48,905 bases of DNA from a bacterium (lineage in GTDB: Bacteria > UBA10199 > DSSB01). How positions within the stretch are numbered: the first letter of the stretch is position 1; each line of letters begins with the position of its first letter. Location of the stretch: assembly GCA_035281585.1 (NCBI GenBank), contig DATEDP010000112.1:1-48905 (forward strand), written 5' to 3'. Both the position numbers and the translations under genes were made by a program. Below are positions 16,737-28,599 of this stretch, one piece after another. The notes beneath the pieces were generated by a model that saw only the letters and a program-made list of their open reading frames with translations, had not been told where the DNA came from and searched no databases.

Positions 16737-17336
16737 ATGACTAAAATTAAGCTCAGCGACAATGCCAAGACCAAGATCCGTTCCCTGCTCAAGGACAAGG
16801 ATCCCCGCACCTGGGGCGTGATGATCCCGGATCAGGCCGGCACCTACATTCACCTGCCGCTGATCGATCTTTCGACCCTCCCTTCGATCGAAGAGGTCCA
16901 GTTCATCGAAGACCTCAAGGTCGTCCTCGACCGCAGCGGCGAAGAGGTCGAGGAGGTCGCGGTCGATTTCGTCGACGGCGGGGTCCTCTCCAGCGTTTTC
17001 GAGGTCAAAGCGATCAAGCCCCAAGGGCCGGCGGCCGGCAAGCTCAACTCGGCCGATCCGGCGGTGGCCAAGATCCTCGAAGTTTTGGAAAAAGAGATCA
17101 ATCCGGCCATCGCCAGCCACGGCGGCTACGCCAAGCTCCTCGATTACAAGGACGGCAAGGTTTATCTCTTCATGGGCGGCGGCTGCCAAGGTTGTCATGG
17201 TGTCGACGCCACGCTCAAGATGGGCATTGAAACTCGGCTGCGGGAGGTCGTCCCCGAAATCAGCGGCATCATCGACCAAACCGACCATGCGGCCGGAACC
17301 AATCCTTATTTCACCGCGGCGGGTCACGGTCACTAA
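16737..17336 (+). CDS. nfuA: NfuA-type iron-sulfur cluster carrier
   Basis: Transfers [4Fe-4S] clusters to apo-enzymes. The 199-aa protein has an N-terminal degenerate A-type (HesB/IscA-like) domain without its cysteines (residues 1-95) and a C-terminal NifU domain (about 110-185) with the cluster-binding CxxC at Cys150 and Cys153 in GGGCQGC. That domain order defines NfuA. A His-rich tail (AAGHGH) ends the protein. Likely clients near by include NadA, LeuC and the endonuclease III-like enzyme. This is inference from need, because it is not in an operon with them. ATG 16737 is preferred; an in-frame TTG lies at 16722. Confidence 0.9.
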   Translation: MTKIKLSDNAKTKIRSLLKDKDPRTWGVMIPDQAGTYIHLPLIDLSTLPSIEEVQFIEDLKVVLDRSGEEVEEVAVDFVDGGVLSSVFEVKAIKPQGPAAGKLNSADPAVAKILEVLEKEINPAIASHGGYAKLLDYKDGKVYLFMGGGCQGCHGVDATLKMGIETRLREVVPEISGIIDQTDHAAGTNPYFTAAGHGH

Positions 17337-17351
17337 GCTCGGTATCGCAGC

Positions 17352-19091
17352 ATGCGTTACGGCATCATCGGCAATTGCAAGAGCGCCGCTCTCGTTCATG
17401 AGTCAGGAAGCGTCGACTGGTGCTGCCTGCCGAACTTCGATCACCCCTCGGTCTTCGCCCGAATCTTGGATGATGCCGGCGGCCACTTCGCCATCCGGCC
17501 CCGGGGCCTGAAGTCGGCCCGCCAGAGCTACGTTTCCAACTCCAACATCCTGGAAACCCGCTTCGAGACCTCGGAGGGTGGCTTCGCCGTCTGGGATTAC
17601 ATGCCGCGCTACCAAGTCGGCCATCGCTACCACCACCCGCCGGAGATCCACCGCCGGCTCATTCCCTTGGACGGGCGGCCCAGCTTCAAAGTCGAATTCT
17701 TCCCGCGCCTCAATTACGCCCAAGGCGAGACGATCGTCGAAAAGGGCGAGCACGGGCTGCGGGCCCATCAGGGTCCCGAGGACGTTTTCCTCGATTCGAG
17801 CCTGTCGGCCGAGGGGATCTTGGGCGGCGAAACCTTCACCCTCGAAAAAGAAGAGTTTCTATCGCTCGGCTATCACGAGCGGCTCAAGCCGCCGACGGTC
17901 GAGGAAATCCGCCGCGAGTGCGAGGCCACCCAGGCCTATTGGCAGAACTGGTCCAATCGTTGCCGCCTTCCCTCGGTGGCGCCGGAAGCGGTTCTTCGCT
18001 CGGCGCTGACCCTCAAGCTGATGACCTTCGAGGAGAGCGGGGCCATTATCGCCGCTCCGACCACCTCCCTGCCCGAGGAGCTGGGAGCCGGACGGAACTG
18101 GGACTATCGCTACTGTTGGCTGCGCGACTCCTCGTTGATGCTGGAAGCGCTCAAGAGCATCGGCCATTTCGAGGAAGCCCGGGCTTTCCTTCGCTTCCTT
18201 TTCCGGATCCTCGAGAGCAAGCAGAGCAAGATTCAAATCCTCTACGGAATCGACGGCCGGACCCGGCTCGATGAATTCATCCTGCCGCATCTCAAGGGCT
18301 ACCAGGGCAATGGACCGGTCCGGGTCGGGAACCTGGCCTCGATTCAAAAGCAGAACGACATCTTCGGCGAGGTGCTCAACGCCCTCTACCTCTATTACCT
18401 CCACTACCGCTTCGAGGACATCGGCCACGAGGAATGGGCCATGGTGAAGTTTCTCGCCGACACCACCGCCCGGGAATGGGCCGGCGAGGACGCCGGGATC
18501 TGGGAATACCGCCAACGCACCGCCCACTTCACCTTCTCCAAGCTCCTCTCCTGGGCCGGCCTCGACCGCGGGGCCCAATTCGCCGCGGCCCTCGGCAAGA
18601 AGGGCAAAGCCGCGCTCTACGGTGAGCAAGCCGCCGCGGTGCGGAAAAACATCGAAGCCGAAGGCTGGAACCCGCGGGTCCAGGCCTACACTCAAATCTA
18701 CGGCTCTTCCGACTTGGACGTGAGCATCCTCAAGATGAACACCCTCGGCTTCGTCGGCGAAAAGGATCCGCGCTGGATTTCGACAGTCCAGCGCTGCGCC
18801 GAAGGCCTGCTTCAGGGCGATTTCGGATTCCGCTATACCGCGCCCGACGACTTCGGAAAGCCCAAAAGCTCCTTCATCTTGGCCACCTTCTGGATCGCCA
18901 AGGCCTTGTCATCGATCGGCGAGCGGAAGCGGGCCCGCGATCTTTTCGAGAAAACCCTTGCACGATCCAATCATTTAGGTCTTCTTTCAGAAGACATCGA
19001 TCCCCAAAGCGGAAATCTGCTGGGCAATTTCCCCCAGGCCTTTTCCCACATGGCCCTGATCAACACCGCGAACGAACTGGCCAAGGCCTAG
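17352..19091 (+). CDS. Glycoside hydrolase family 15 protein (glucoamylase/trehalase type)
   Basis: A 579-aa GH15 enzyme. The N-terminal beta-sandwich domain begins YGIIGNCKSAALVHESGSVDW, a standard opening. The (alpha/alpha)6 barrel follows, with AAPTTSLPEELGAGRNWDYR, CWLRDSSLML, the acid region DEFILPHLKGYQGNGPVRVG, QNDIFGEVLNALYLY, and the second glutamate in LLSEDIDP. Known activities are glucan hydrolysis and trehalose hydrolysis. The neighbour 13 nt downstream makes trehalose, so trehalase activity or a glycogen-to-trehalose link is likely, but sequence alone does not decide. It is 15 nt after nfuA with weak ribosome binding sites throughout. Confidence 0.93.
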   Translation: MRYGIIGNCKSAALVHESGSVDWCCLPNFDHPSVFARILDDAGGHFAIRPRGLKSARQSYVSNSNILETRFETSEGGFAVWDYMPRYQVGHRYHHPPEIHRRLIPLDGRPSFKVEFFPRLNYAQGETIVEKGEHGLRAHQGPEDVFLDSSLSAEGILGGETFTLEKEEFLSLGYHERLKPPTVEEIRRECEATQAYWQNWSNRCRLPSVAPEAVLRSALTLKLMTFEESGAIIAAPTTSLPEELGAGRNWDYRYCWLRDSSLMLEALKSIGHFEEARAFLRFLFRILESKQSKIQILYGIDGRTRLDEFILPHLKGYQGNGPVRVGNLASIQKQNDIFGEVLNALYLYYLHYRFEDIGHEEWAMVKFLADTTAREWAGEDAGIWEYRQRTAHFTFSKLLSWAGLDRGAQFAAALGKKGKAALYGEQAAAVRKNIEAEGWNPRVQAYTQIYGSSDLDVSILKMNTLGFVGEKDPRWISTVQRCAEGLLQGDFGFRYTAPDDFGKPKSSFILATFWIAKALSSIGERKRARDLFEKTLARSNHLGLLSEDIDPQSGNLLGNFPQAFSHMALINTANELAKA

Positions 19092-19104
19092 AGAAAAAAA
19101 CGAA

Positions 19105-21321
19105 ATGCGACTGATCATCGTCTCCAACCGGCTGCCGCTCACGGCGGCCCGTCAAGGCTCGGGCGTCGAGCTCAAACGGAGCATCGGCGGCCTCTCGACC
19201 GGCTTGAGCTCCTATCTGGAGTCCTACGAGCGGGCCAGCCAGCGCTTCGAGGAAAAGCTCTGGATCGGCTGGGCCGGACCCGGCTTAGCCGAAGGCGACC
19301 CCGAGCTTCTCCGCCGTTTCGCCGAGCACGAAGCCCATCCGGTTTTTCTCAGCGAGGAGTCGATCGAGAATTTCTATCAAGGCTTCTGCAACAAGACGAT
19401 CTGGCCCCTCTTTCATTTCTTCCCGGGCTACGCCCGCTTCGAATCCGCATATTGGCCCGACTACATTCGAATCAACGAACGATTCGCCCAAGCCGTCCTC
19501 GAAAAAGCCCGGCCCGGTGACTCCGTCTGGATCCACGACTACCATTTGATGCTTTTGCCGGAGCTGCTCCGCCGGGAGCGGCCCGGCCTTTCGATCGGAT
19601 TCTTCCTCCACATCCCCTTTCCTTCCTTCGAGATATTCCGGCTGCTGCCCGGGCGCTGGCGGGAGGCGATTTTGCGGGGAATGCTCGGCGCCAATCTGAT
19701 CGGTTTCCACACTTACGATTACACTCAGGCCTTCCTGCGCTGCGTCCTGCGGCTACTCGGCTACGAGCACCGCCTCGGCCGGATCCTCGCCGACTCTCGG
19801 CTGATCAAGGTCGATACCTTCCCGATGGGTATCGATTTCGACCGCTTCCAAGAAACCGCCTTGGGCGAGGCCGCCCGCGAAGAAAAGCGCAAGGTCCTAG
19901 CCGCGGCCCGCAAGCGCAAGATCCTACTCTCGGTCGACCGCCTCGACTACACCAAGGGCATCCTGCAAAGGCTCCAAGGCTTCGAGGACTTCCTGGAGAA
20001 AAACCCGTCCTGGCGCAAGCGGGTCAACCTGATCCTGGTCTTGGTGCCCTCGCGGATCGGCATTGAGCTATACGACGAGATGAAGCGCAGCATCGACGAG
20101 AACATCGGACGGATCAACGGTCGCTTCGGCAGCCCCGATTGGACGCCGGTGCTCTACGAGTACCGGGCCAAATCGCTGGTCGAGCTGACCGCCCTCTATT
20201 CGGCGGCCGACGCCGCCCTCATTACCCCGCTGCGCGACGGCATGAACCTGATCGCCAAGGAATATCTGGCCAGTCGCGAAGACGAAACCGGAGTGCTGAT
20301 TTTGAGCGAGATGGCCGGCGCCTCCCAGGAGCTGGGCGAGGCCCTGCTGGTGAACCCTTATTCGCGGGAGGAAATCTCCGAAGCGATCCGCAGCGCCCTT
20401 GAGATGTCGGAGTCCGATCAAATCGCCCGGAATAGGCCGATGCGGCGCCGCTTGCAAGACTTCACCATTTTCCGCTGGGCCGACGATTTCCTGACCAAGC
20501 TGGCCGAGGCCGGGCTGGAGCAGCAGAAACAGGACGCCGTTTTCCTTTCAGCCGCCGACCGCGGTCGGGTGCTGCTGGATTTTCGGCAAGCCCGACGCCG
20601 CCTCCTGCTCTTGGATTACGATGGGACCCTGGTGCCCTTGGTCCGGCGTATCGGCGAGGCCTCGCCCCGCCCGGAGCTGGTCCTGCTGCTCGGCAAGCTG
20701 GCCAGCTTGCCGAATACCGAGACGGTGGTGGTCAGCGGGCGGCCTCGCGAGATCCTCGATCGGTGGCTGGGCGGTCTGCCCTTGGCCTTGGTCGCCGAGC
20801 ACGGCGCCTGGCATCGGCGGGTCGGCGACGAGTGGCGGCCGCTCAAGCCGCTCAAAGCCGAGTGGAAGAAATCCCTCAAGCCGCTGCTCCAAGTCCACGT
20901 CGACCGGCTACCCGGCTCCTTCGTCGAGGAGAAGGAGTTCTCACTGGCATGGCACTATCGGGCGGCGGCTCCCGAGCTGGCTCAGGTTCGGATGAAGGAG
21001 CTGCTCGACGACTTGGTCCAATGGACCGCCAAGGCCGAAATTCAAGTGCTGCAGGGAAACAAGGTCGTCGAGCTGCGCAACGCCTCGCTCAGCAAGGCCG
21101 ACGCCGCCTTGTCCATCGTCGCCAAGAATCCCTACGATTTCATCCTGGCCATCGGCGACGACAGCACCGACGAGGACCTTTTCCGGGGACTCCCGGGAAA
21201 TGCTTATTCCATGCGTATTGGCGAGGCACCGACCCTGGCGCGTTTTAACCTGCGAAGCTACTTGGACGCGCTGGACCTGCTAAAAGACATGGCCAAAGCC
21301 TTACCAATTGACCCCGTTTAA
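19105..21321 (+). CDS. Bifunctional trehalose-6-phosphate synthase/phosphatase (OtsA-OtsB fusion)
   Basis: Makes trehalose from UDP-glucose and glucose 6-phosphate in two steps. Residues 1 to about 470 are a GT20 synthase: the N-terminal [43 protein letters not shown], and [14 protein letters not shown]. Residues about 490-738 are an OtsB HAD phosphatase, with [13 protein letters not shown] (catalytic Asp near 504), [27 protein letters not shown] and [12 protein letters not shown]. The 738-aa length fits a complete fusion, like eukaryotic TPS/TPP or UgpP-type bacterial forms. It is co-directional with the GH15 gene 13 nt upstream. Its last 21 nt overlap the convergent glycosylase gene. Confidence 0.96.
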   Translation: MRLIIVSNRLPLTAARQGSGVELKRSIGGLSTGLSSYLESYERASQRFEEKLWIGWAGPGLAEGDPELLRRFAEHEAHPVFLSEESIENFYQGFCNKTIWPLFHFFPGYARFESAYWPDYIRINERFAQAVLEKARPGDSVWIHDYHLMLLPELLRRERPGLSIGFFLHIPFPSFEIFRLLPGRWREAILRGMLGANLIGFHTYDYTQAFLRCVLRLLGYEHRLGRILADSRLIKVDTFPMGIDFDRFQETALGEAAREEKRKVLAAARKRKILLSVDRLDYTKGILQRLQGFEDFLEKNPSWRKRVNLILVLVPSRIGIELYDEMKRSIDENIGRINGRFGSPDWTPVLYEYRAKSLVELTALYSAADAALITPLRDGMNLIAKEYLASREDETGVLILSEMAGASQELGEALLVNPYSREEISEAIRSALEMSESDQIARNRPMRRRLQDFTIFRWADDFLTKLAEAGLEQQKQDAVFLSAADRGRVLLDFRQARRRLLLLDYDGTLVPLVRRIGEASPRPELVLLLGKLASLPNTETVVVSGRPREILDRWLGGLPLALVAEHGAWHRRVGDEWRPLKPLKAEWKKSLKPLLQVHVDRLPGSFVEEKEFSLAWHYRAAAPELAQVRMKELLDDLVQWTAKAEIQVLQGNKVVELRNASLSKADAALSIVAKNPYDFILAIGDDSTDEDLFRGLPGNAYSMRIGEAPTLARFNLRSYLDALDLLKDMAKALPIDPV

Positions 21322-21807
21322 GGGACAACCTTCGCATTTCGGCTCGGCCCGGCAAAATTCTCGGCCCACTCGGTCCAAGAGCCCGTGAAATTCGCGGTAG
21401 CGCTCGGCGTCAGCCGGCAAAAAGCCGGCGATCTCCTGTAGCTCCTCATAGCCGCTCTCCTCGGCGGCCAGAGCATGGCGGGTGAAAACCCGGTAAGAAT
21501 GGACGTCGATGGCGAAAACCGGGTGACCCAAAACATGAAGCAAGATCGCGTCAGCGGTCTCGACGCCGATGCCTTTCAGGCCGAGCAGCTCGGCCCGAAG
21601 CTTGGCGGTGGGCTCGGCGGCCATCCGGGCCGGATCGCCGCCGTAATTCTCCTGGAGAAAACGCCGGAACGCTTCGGCGGTTTTCTTGGCCGGGATCGCC
21701 CGGGCCATGGCTTCGGCCAGGCTCCGGCCGAAACCGCGCTGAGACCCGTACCACGCCGTCAAGCGCCTTTGGATCTCCTCCAAAATTTGCGTGGATTTCA
21801 GGCTCAA
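21301..21807 (-). CDS. Endonuclease III-fold DNA glycosylase, MagIII-like
   Basis: An HhH-GPD base-excision glycosylase of 168 aa. The helix-hairpin-helix is LLGLKGIGVETADAI and the catalytic aspartate is in FAIDVHSYRV. Where endonuclease III has its catalytic Lys (GRKTAN), this has Glu (GVETAD). I recall that pattern from 3-methyladenine glycosylase MagIII, which suggests a monofunctional alkyl-base glycosylase. The C-terminus has [12 protein letters not shown], three cysteines of the Fe-S loop, but ends NGVNW with no fourth Cys. That end is antisense to the last codons of the trehalose gene. ATG 21807 faces the divergent aminotransferase 20 nt away. Confidence 0.88.
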   Translation of the reverse strand: MSLKSTQILEEIQRRLTAWYGSQRGFGRSLAEAMARAIPAKKTAEAFRRFLQENYGGDPARMAAEPTAKLRAELLGLKGIGVETADAILLHVLGHPVFAIDVHSYRVFTRHALAAEESGYEELQEIAGFLPADAERYREFHGLLDRVGREFCRAEPKCEGCPLNGVNW

Positions 21808-21827
21808 GACATGCTCCCATCCGGGGG

Positions 21828-22994
21828 ATGCCAGCCCTCGACCCCACCGAAGTGCGGCGCTACCGCGAGCTCTTCCCCGTCACTCGACATTGGATCTACC
21901 TCAACCATGCCGGCGTCGGTCCGATCAGCCGGCGGGTCGCCGAAGCCGTCGAAGCCTACAACCGGGAGGCGCTGGAGCATGGATATACCCGGGGCGCGGC
22001 TTGGCACAAGCGGATCGAAGAAATTCGGAGCGCCTGCGCCAAGCTGATCGGCGCCTCGGCTTCGGAGCTGGCCTTCGTCAAAAATACCTCTCATGGCCTC
22101 TCGCTGGCGGCCCGGGGCCTGAACCTCGGCGAAGGCGACGAGGTCCTCATCGGCCAGCTCGAGTTCCCGGCCAACGTTTACCCTTGGATGGCCCTCGAAA
22201 AGCAAGGCGTCGTCCTCAAGAAGATCCCGGCCTCGAACGGAGCCCTCGATCTCGACCGGCTGGCCGATTTGATGACCGAGCGGACCAGGGTTCTGTCATT
22301 GAGCACGGTGGCTTACGGAACCGGCTATCGGCTTCCGCTGGCCGATATCGGAAAGCTCTGCCGGGACCTCGGCGTTTTCTTCGCGGTCGACGCCATTCAA
22401 AGCCTCGGCGCTTTTCCCATCGACGTCGAGCGCGACTACGTCGACTTCCTTTCCTCCGACGCCCACAAATGGCTGCTCGGACACGAAGGGATTGGAATCG
22501 TCTACGTCGGCAAAGCCTGGATCGACCGGATCGAGCCGATCCTCCTGGGCTGGAACAGCGTCGTCGGCTGCCTCGATTTCGACCGGATCGATTTCCATCT
22601 CAAAGCCGACGCCCAACGCTTCGAGGAAGGCAGCCCCAACGGCCTTTCGATCTACGGTCTCGGCGGATCGGTCGAGCTCCTGCTCGAAATCGGCATCGAA
22701 AGGATCGCGGCCCGCATTCTGGGGCTCACCGAAATCCTCATCGCCGGCCTCCAGAAATTGGACTGCATTCTCCAGACTCCGCTCGAGCCGAGGCTGCGCT
22801 CGGGCATCGTCAGCTTTCGGCTTCCCGGCGACGCCGGCAACCGCCGCTTGATCCAGCTCGAGCGCCACCTCTACGAAAACGGAATTTATGCCGCGATCCG
22901 CGCCGGCGGACTGCGCCTTTCGCCCCACTTCTACAATACCGAGGAAGAAATGGACCGTGTGATCGAAACGATTGGCGAGGGCTTGAAGCGATGA
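21828..22994 (+). CDS. Class V PLP-dependent aminotransferase
   Basis: A 388-aa fold-type I enzyme of the class V group (cysteine desulfurase / isopenicillin N epimerase / kynureninase relatives). The PLP lysine is in SSDAHKWLLG, the phosphate-contacting ser/thr in FVKNTSHGLSL, and the cofactor Asp in FFAVDAIQSLGAFP. It lacks the cysteine-containing loop expected near the C-terminus of a cysteine desulfurase, so it is better called an aminotransferase or epimerase of unknown substrate. It overlaps the MscS gene by ATGA (22991-22994), so the two are translationally coupled, an odd pairing. The upstream GGGGG touches the ATG and gives a poor ribosome site. Confidence 0.93.
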   Translation: MPALDPTEVRRYRELFPVTRHWIYLNHAGVGPISRRVAEAVEAYNREALEHGYTRGAAWHKRIEEIRSACAKLIGASASELAFVKNTSHGLSLAARGLNLGEGDEVLIGQLEFPANVYPWMALEKQGVVLKKIPASNGALDLDRLADLMTERTRVLSLSTVAYGTGYRLPLADIGKLCRDLGVFFAVDAIQSLGAFPIDVERDYVDFLSSDAHKWLLGHEGIGIVYVGKAWIDRIEPILLGWNSVVGCLDFDRIDFHLKADAQRFEEGSPNGLSIYGLGGSVELLLEIGIERIAARILGLTEILIAGLQKLDCILQTPLEPRLRSGIVSFRLPGDAGNRRLIQLERHLYENGIYAAIRAGGLRLSPHFYNTEEEMDRVIETIGEGLKR

Positions 22995-25288
22995 AGCGGC
23001 TCTGGCTCCAGCTTCTCACCCTCGCCGCCCTGACCGTGCCGACCGCTGCGGCCCAAGCCGTTTTTCCCTTCGATCTCGCCAAGGGGACCGGGGGGACAGC
23101 GGAGAGCGCTCCCAGCGAAGCCAAAAAGCCGCCGGAAGAAGCCGAAGTCGTGAAGGCCCGGGACCTGGTCCTGGCCGAACAGCAGCAGGTCGAGCAGATT
23201 TTGGCCGGCCCGGCCGACAGCCGGCCGGATATAGACACTCAATACTTTCAGGCCCGGCTGCAAAACCTGGAACGTCTCGGCGTCGTCTACAGCGAGCTGC
23301 TCGATGCCTTCGGCAGCCTCAAGAAGGTTCAGGGCCGGATCCAAGGCCTCGGGCCGCAGCTCGAGGCTTGGCGGGCCGGCACTCCGCCCAAGGACTTCGT
23401 CGCCAACTTCGCGACCCTGGATAAGCTCCAAGGTCAGGCCGTTGAATACGAGAAGAACCTCAAAGCCCGAAACCAAGTTTACAAGGCCCGGCAAGAGGCC
23501 TTGGAGGAGGCCAAGGCCGGCTACGAAGAAGCCGAAGCCAAGCGTCGGCAGGCCAAAGAGGAGGCCGAGGTCGCCAGCGATCCCGACGACAAGACGGTCA
23601 AGGACCATCTCCTGAGCTTGGCCCAGCTGAACAGTCGGGCCGCCGCCGCCCTGGTCCAGCTCCGCGAGCTCGAGCTGCAGGTCTCCAAGGGCTACCGCGA
23701 ATTGAGCGACAAGCAGCGCGAGCTCACCACCCTTCAGACCGCCTATCTCGAAAAGCGGGTGGCCTTCGATCAAAGCGCCTTGGACATCGAGCTGAACGCG
23801 ATTCGGGATGAAAAAGGCAAGCTGATGGAGGGCATCGCCCGAAACCAGAAAGCCCTGGTCGAAGCCGGCAGCGAGTACGTCAAAGCCCGCAAGCGGCTGG
23901 ACGGCACGCCTCAGCCGCCGCCGGCCTTGACCGAGGAAGTCGAAGCCCGCCGGCTCGAGCAAAACCTGCTCGAGCAACAGGTCGATTTCGCCGCCAACCG
24001 GATCAAGCAGCTCAAAGAGCGGGAAAACATGTGGAAGCTGCGTTTCAAGCTTCTCTCGAACAAGGCCAGCCGCTCCGAAATCGAAACCTGGGAGACGCTC
24101 ACCCGCCAATCGCTGGAACAGCTCAGCCGCGAGGAGGACCTCCTCAGCCTTCGCTTGAATTCGACGAGGAACTCGCTGGTCGAGGTTCAGGACAAGCTCT
24201 CCTCCGATGCCTCCGCCGACCCGGCCACCCGGGATTGGCTGAAGCGGCAGCAGGACTTTCTCGGCCGCAGCCTGGAAGAGCTCCAAACTTATCAAGCCGC
24301 CCTGTTCGTCTCCAAAAGCTTCGAGGAAAAATTCCTCTACGAGCAGGAGAAGAAAGTCGCCCATGTCAGCTGGGGCGAGCGCCTGGCCGGGCTTTGGGAC
24401 GACTTTCTCCGCTTTTGGAATTTCGAGGTCAGCTCGGTCGACGACTCCCCGATCACGGTCGGGAAAATCATCGTCGCCTTGATTTTGGTTCTCTTCGGGA
24501 CCCTGTTGGCCCGGCGAATCAGCCGGATGCTGGCTGAAAAGGTGCTGCCTCGCTTCGGCATCGCCTCGGGCGTGGCCGCGGCTCTCCGAACTCTCTGCTT
24601 TTATCTGCTCTTCCTCTTCTTCTTTATCGTGGCCCTGAACGTGGTTCGGGTGCCCCTGACCATTTTCGCGGTGCTCGGCGGCGCCGTCGCCATCGGCATC
24701 GGCTTCGGCAGCCAAAACCTGATGAACAACTTCATCAGCGGCCTCATCCTCTTGATCGAGCGGCCGATCAAGGTCGGCGACATCATCCAAATGGAATCGA
24801 CCACCGGCACGGTCGAGCATATCGGCGGCCGCAGCACTCAGATCCGCACTCCCGACAACACCCAGCTCATCATCCCCAACAGCTCCTTTCTTGAGAAGCC
24901 GGTGGTGAATTGGACCCTCTCCGACGACTTGGTCCGCAACGCGATCCGGCTGGGGGTGGCCTACGGCTCCTCGACCCGCAAGGTCGCCGAGCTCCTCAAG
25001 AAAGCCGCCGACAGCCACGGCAAGGTGCTGAAATCGCCGGCTCCGGTCGCCAACTTCAGCGACTTCGGCGCCGACGCCCTGATTTTCGACCTCCTTTATT
25101 GGGTGAGGATGCGCTCGCTCAGCGAGCGGCGCGAGATCGACAGCGACCTCCGCTTCATGATCGACAACCTCTTCCGGGAAGCCGACATCACCATCGCCTA
25201 TCCCCAGCGCGACATCCATCTCCACACCTCGGCGCCGCTCGAGTTCAAAATTTCCGGCCCGCCGGAGAAAAAGGAATTGCCAGAATGA
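22991..25288 (+). CDS. Large MscS-family mechanosensitive channel with periplasmic coiled coil
   Basis: A 765-aa channel releasing solutes on osmotic downshock. MKRLWLQLLTLAALTVPTAAA is a signal peptide, followed by a periplasmic region of about 450 residues rich in Glu, Lys, Gln and Leu heptads (coiled coil), as in MscK-type members. Transmembrane helices lie near 488-508 and 530-560. The pore helix and MscS core start near 570 with GGAVAIGIGFGSQNLMNNF, then the beta domain (RPIKVGDIIQMESTTGTVEHIG, RTPDNTQLIIPNS) and the C-terminal alpha/beta domain. The true start is ATG 22991; upstream in-frame codons overlie the aminotransferase in another frame and are spurious. Trehalose synthesis upstream fits an osmotic-stress neighbourhood (inference). 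Confidence 0.94.
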   Translation: MKRLWLQLLTLAALTVPTAAAQAVFPFDLAKGTGGTAESAPSEAKKPPEEAEVVKARDLVLAEQQQVEQILAGPADSRPDIDTQYFQARLQNLERLGVVYSELLDAFGSLKKVQGRIQGLGPQLEAWRAGTPPKDFVANFATLDKLQGQAVEYEKNLKARNQVYKARQEALEEAKAGYEEAEAKRRQAKEEAEVASDPDDKTVKDHLLSLAQLNSRAAAALVQLRELELQVSKGYRELSDKQRELTTLQTAYLEKRVAFDQSALDIELNAIRDEKGKLMEGIARNQKALVEAGSEYVKARKRLDGTPQPPPALTEEVEARRLEQNLLEQQVDFAANRIKQLKERENMWKLRFKLLSNKASRSEIETWETLTRQSLEQLSREEDLLSLRLNSTRNSLVEVQDKLSSDASADPATRDWLKRQQDFLGRSLEELQTYQAALFVSKSFEEKFLYEQEKKVAHVSWGERLAGLWDDFLRFWNFEVSSVDDSPITVGKIIVALILVLFGTLLARRISRMLAEKVLPRFGIASGVAAALRTLCFYLLFLFFFIVALNVVRVPLTIFAVLGGAVAIGIGFGSQNLMNNFISGLILLIERPIKVGDIIQMESTTGTVEHIGGRSTQIRTPDNTQLIIPNSSFLEKPVVNWTLSDDLVRNAIRLGVAYGSSTRKVAELLKKAADSHGKVLKSPAPVANFSDFGADALIFDLLYWVRMRSLSERREIDSDLRFMIDNLFREADITIAYPQRDIHLHTSAPLEFKISGPPEKKELPE

Positions 25289-25435
25289 GGCATTGAGTCC
25301 AATATGGTTCTCGCAGGGTTAGCAGGCTCCTTAGGAGAGAGGAGGGCCGGCGCCCGTGCACATCTGACCTGAAATAAATTCTTTTCCTTCATTCACCGAA
25401 AATACATCCGGGTAAGAGCTGAAAGGAGCGCTTTC

Positions 25436-27646
<2,211 letters not shown>

Positions 27647-27665
27647 TTCCTTCCGCTAAACCAAA

Positions 27666-27698
27666 AGCCCCGGCGAGAGATCGCCGGGGCTTTTTTTT
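27666..27698. terminator. Strong bidirectional rho-independent terminator
   Basis: An 11-bp perfect stem AGCCCCGGCGA/TCGCCGGGGCT closed by a GAGA (GNRA) loop, followed by eight T on the plus strand and AAAA on the other side. It serves the surface-protein gene on the plus strand. The SDR stop codon (27697-27699) lies inside its T tract, so it can also end the minus-strand operon. Confidence 0.95.
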
Positions 27699-28590
27699 AC
27701 GAAAAGAGCTTGGCCGAGGCTTCCATCAAATTGGCCAGGGGAAGGGCCGACTCCAGGTCGGTGATCCGCTCCAAATTGGCGGCGATTTCGTCGATGCTCC
27801 AGCCGCCCGCCGGCGCCTTCCAGCCCTGGCTCTCGACGATGGCCGCCCGGGCCACTCGGCCGGCGCCCACTGCCCAGCATTGCCCGCTCACCGCGCAGGC
27901 CCGGCTGGCAAAATAAGCGACGACCGGCGACACCTCCCGCGGATCGAGTCGCTCCAGAATTTCAGGCGGCAGGATTCCCTCGGTCATCCGGCTACGGGCC
28001 ATCGGCGCGATGGCATTGAGCTTGATCCCGAACTTAGCGCCCTCCTCCTTCAGCGCGTTCATCAGGCCGACCAAGCCGAGCTTGGCCGCGGCGTAATTGC
28101 TCTGACCGAAATTGCCGTAGAGCGCCGAGGCGCTGGTGGTGAAAACCACCCGGCCATAGCCCTGGGAACAGAAAGTCTCCCAAGCAGCCTTGGTGACGTG
28201 GCGGGAGCCGTCCAGATGAACCGCCAAGACCTGCGCCCAATCGGCGACGCTTTGCTTGCGGAAGGTCACGTCGCGAAGAATTCCGGCGTTATTGACCACG
28301 GCGTGGAGGCCGCCGAGCTCTCGCCGGGCGGTCTCCACCATGGCATCGGCACCGGCCTCGGTCTCGACCCCATGAAAGTCGGCAAGGGCTTCGCCGCCTT
28401 GGGCCCGGATCAACTCCACCGTCTCTTCGGCCGGCCGGGCGGCCCCACCGCTGCCGTCGACCGCCAAGCCCGGGTCGTTGACCAAGACTCGAGCCCCGAG
28501 CGAGGCCAGGAGCAAGGCGTGAGACCGGCCCAAGCCGCCGCCGGCGCCGGTGACGAGGACCACTTGATCGAGGAAAGGCAGGTCGGTCAT
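27697..28590 (-). CDS. SDR dehydrogenase, 17-beta-HSD4 / MFE-2 N-terminal type
   Basis: A 297-aa classical SDR. The cofactor motif is TGAGGGLGRSHAL (14-26), then NNAGILRD (100-107), the catalytic Ser in TTSASALYGNFGQ, Tyr166 and Lys170 in NYAAAKLGL. The run ALYGNFGQSNYAAAKLGLVGL, the VNDPG loop and the C-terminal GxxxVGAGR segment closely resemble the (3R)-hydroxyacyl-CoA dehydrogenase domain of peroxisomal multifunctional enzyme 2 (17-beta-hydroxysteroid dehydrogenase 4). The likely reaction is NAD-dependent oxidation of a 3-hydroxyacyl-CoA or sterol-like alcohol. The hydratase and SCP2 domains of the eukaryotic fusion are absent. It is the last gene of the six-gene operon and lies 9 nt after the lipoprotein gene. 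Confidence 0.92.
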   Translation of the reverse strand: MTDLPFLDQVVLVTGAGGGLGRSHALLLASLGARVLVNDPGLAVDGSGGAARPAEETVELIRAQGGEALADFHGVETEAGADAMVETARRELGGLHAVVNNAGILRDVTFRKQSVADWAQVLAVHLDGSRHVTKAAWETFCSQGYGRVVFTTSASALYGNFGQSNYAAAKLGLVGLMNALKEEGAKFGIKLNAIAPMARSRMTEGILPPEILERLDPREVSPVVAYFASRACAVSGQCWAVGAGRVARAAIVESQGWKAPAGGWSIDEIAANLERITDLESALPLANLMEASAKLFS

Positions 28591-28599
28591 GACTGGTTT

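Noticed and set aside
21791-22990. In-frame extension making a 1165-aa channel fusion
   Set aside because: The added residues are an Arg/Pro-rich shadow of the aminotransferase; the channel has its own signal peptide at 22991.
25289-25435. Possible riboswitch in the 147-nt leader
   Set aside because: Contains short palindromes (CTCCTTAGGAG, GGGCCGGCGCCC) but no riboswitch core that I recognise.
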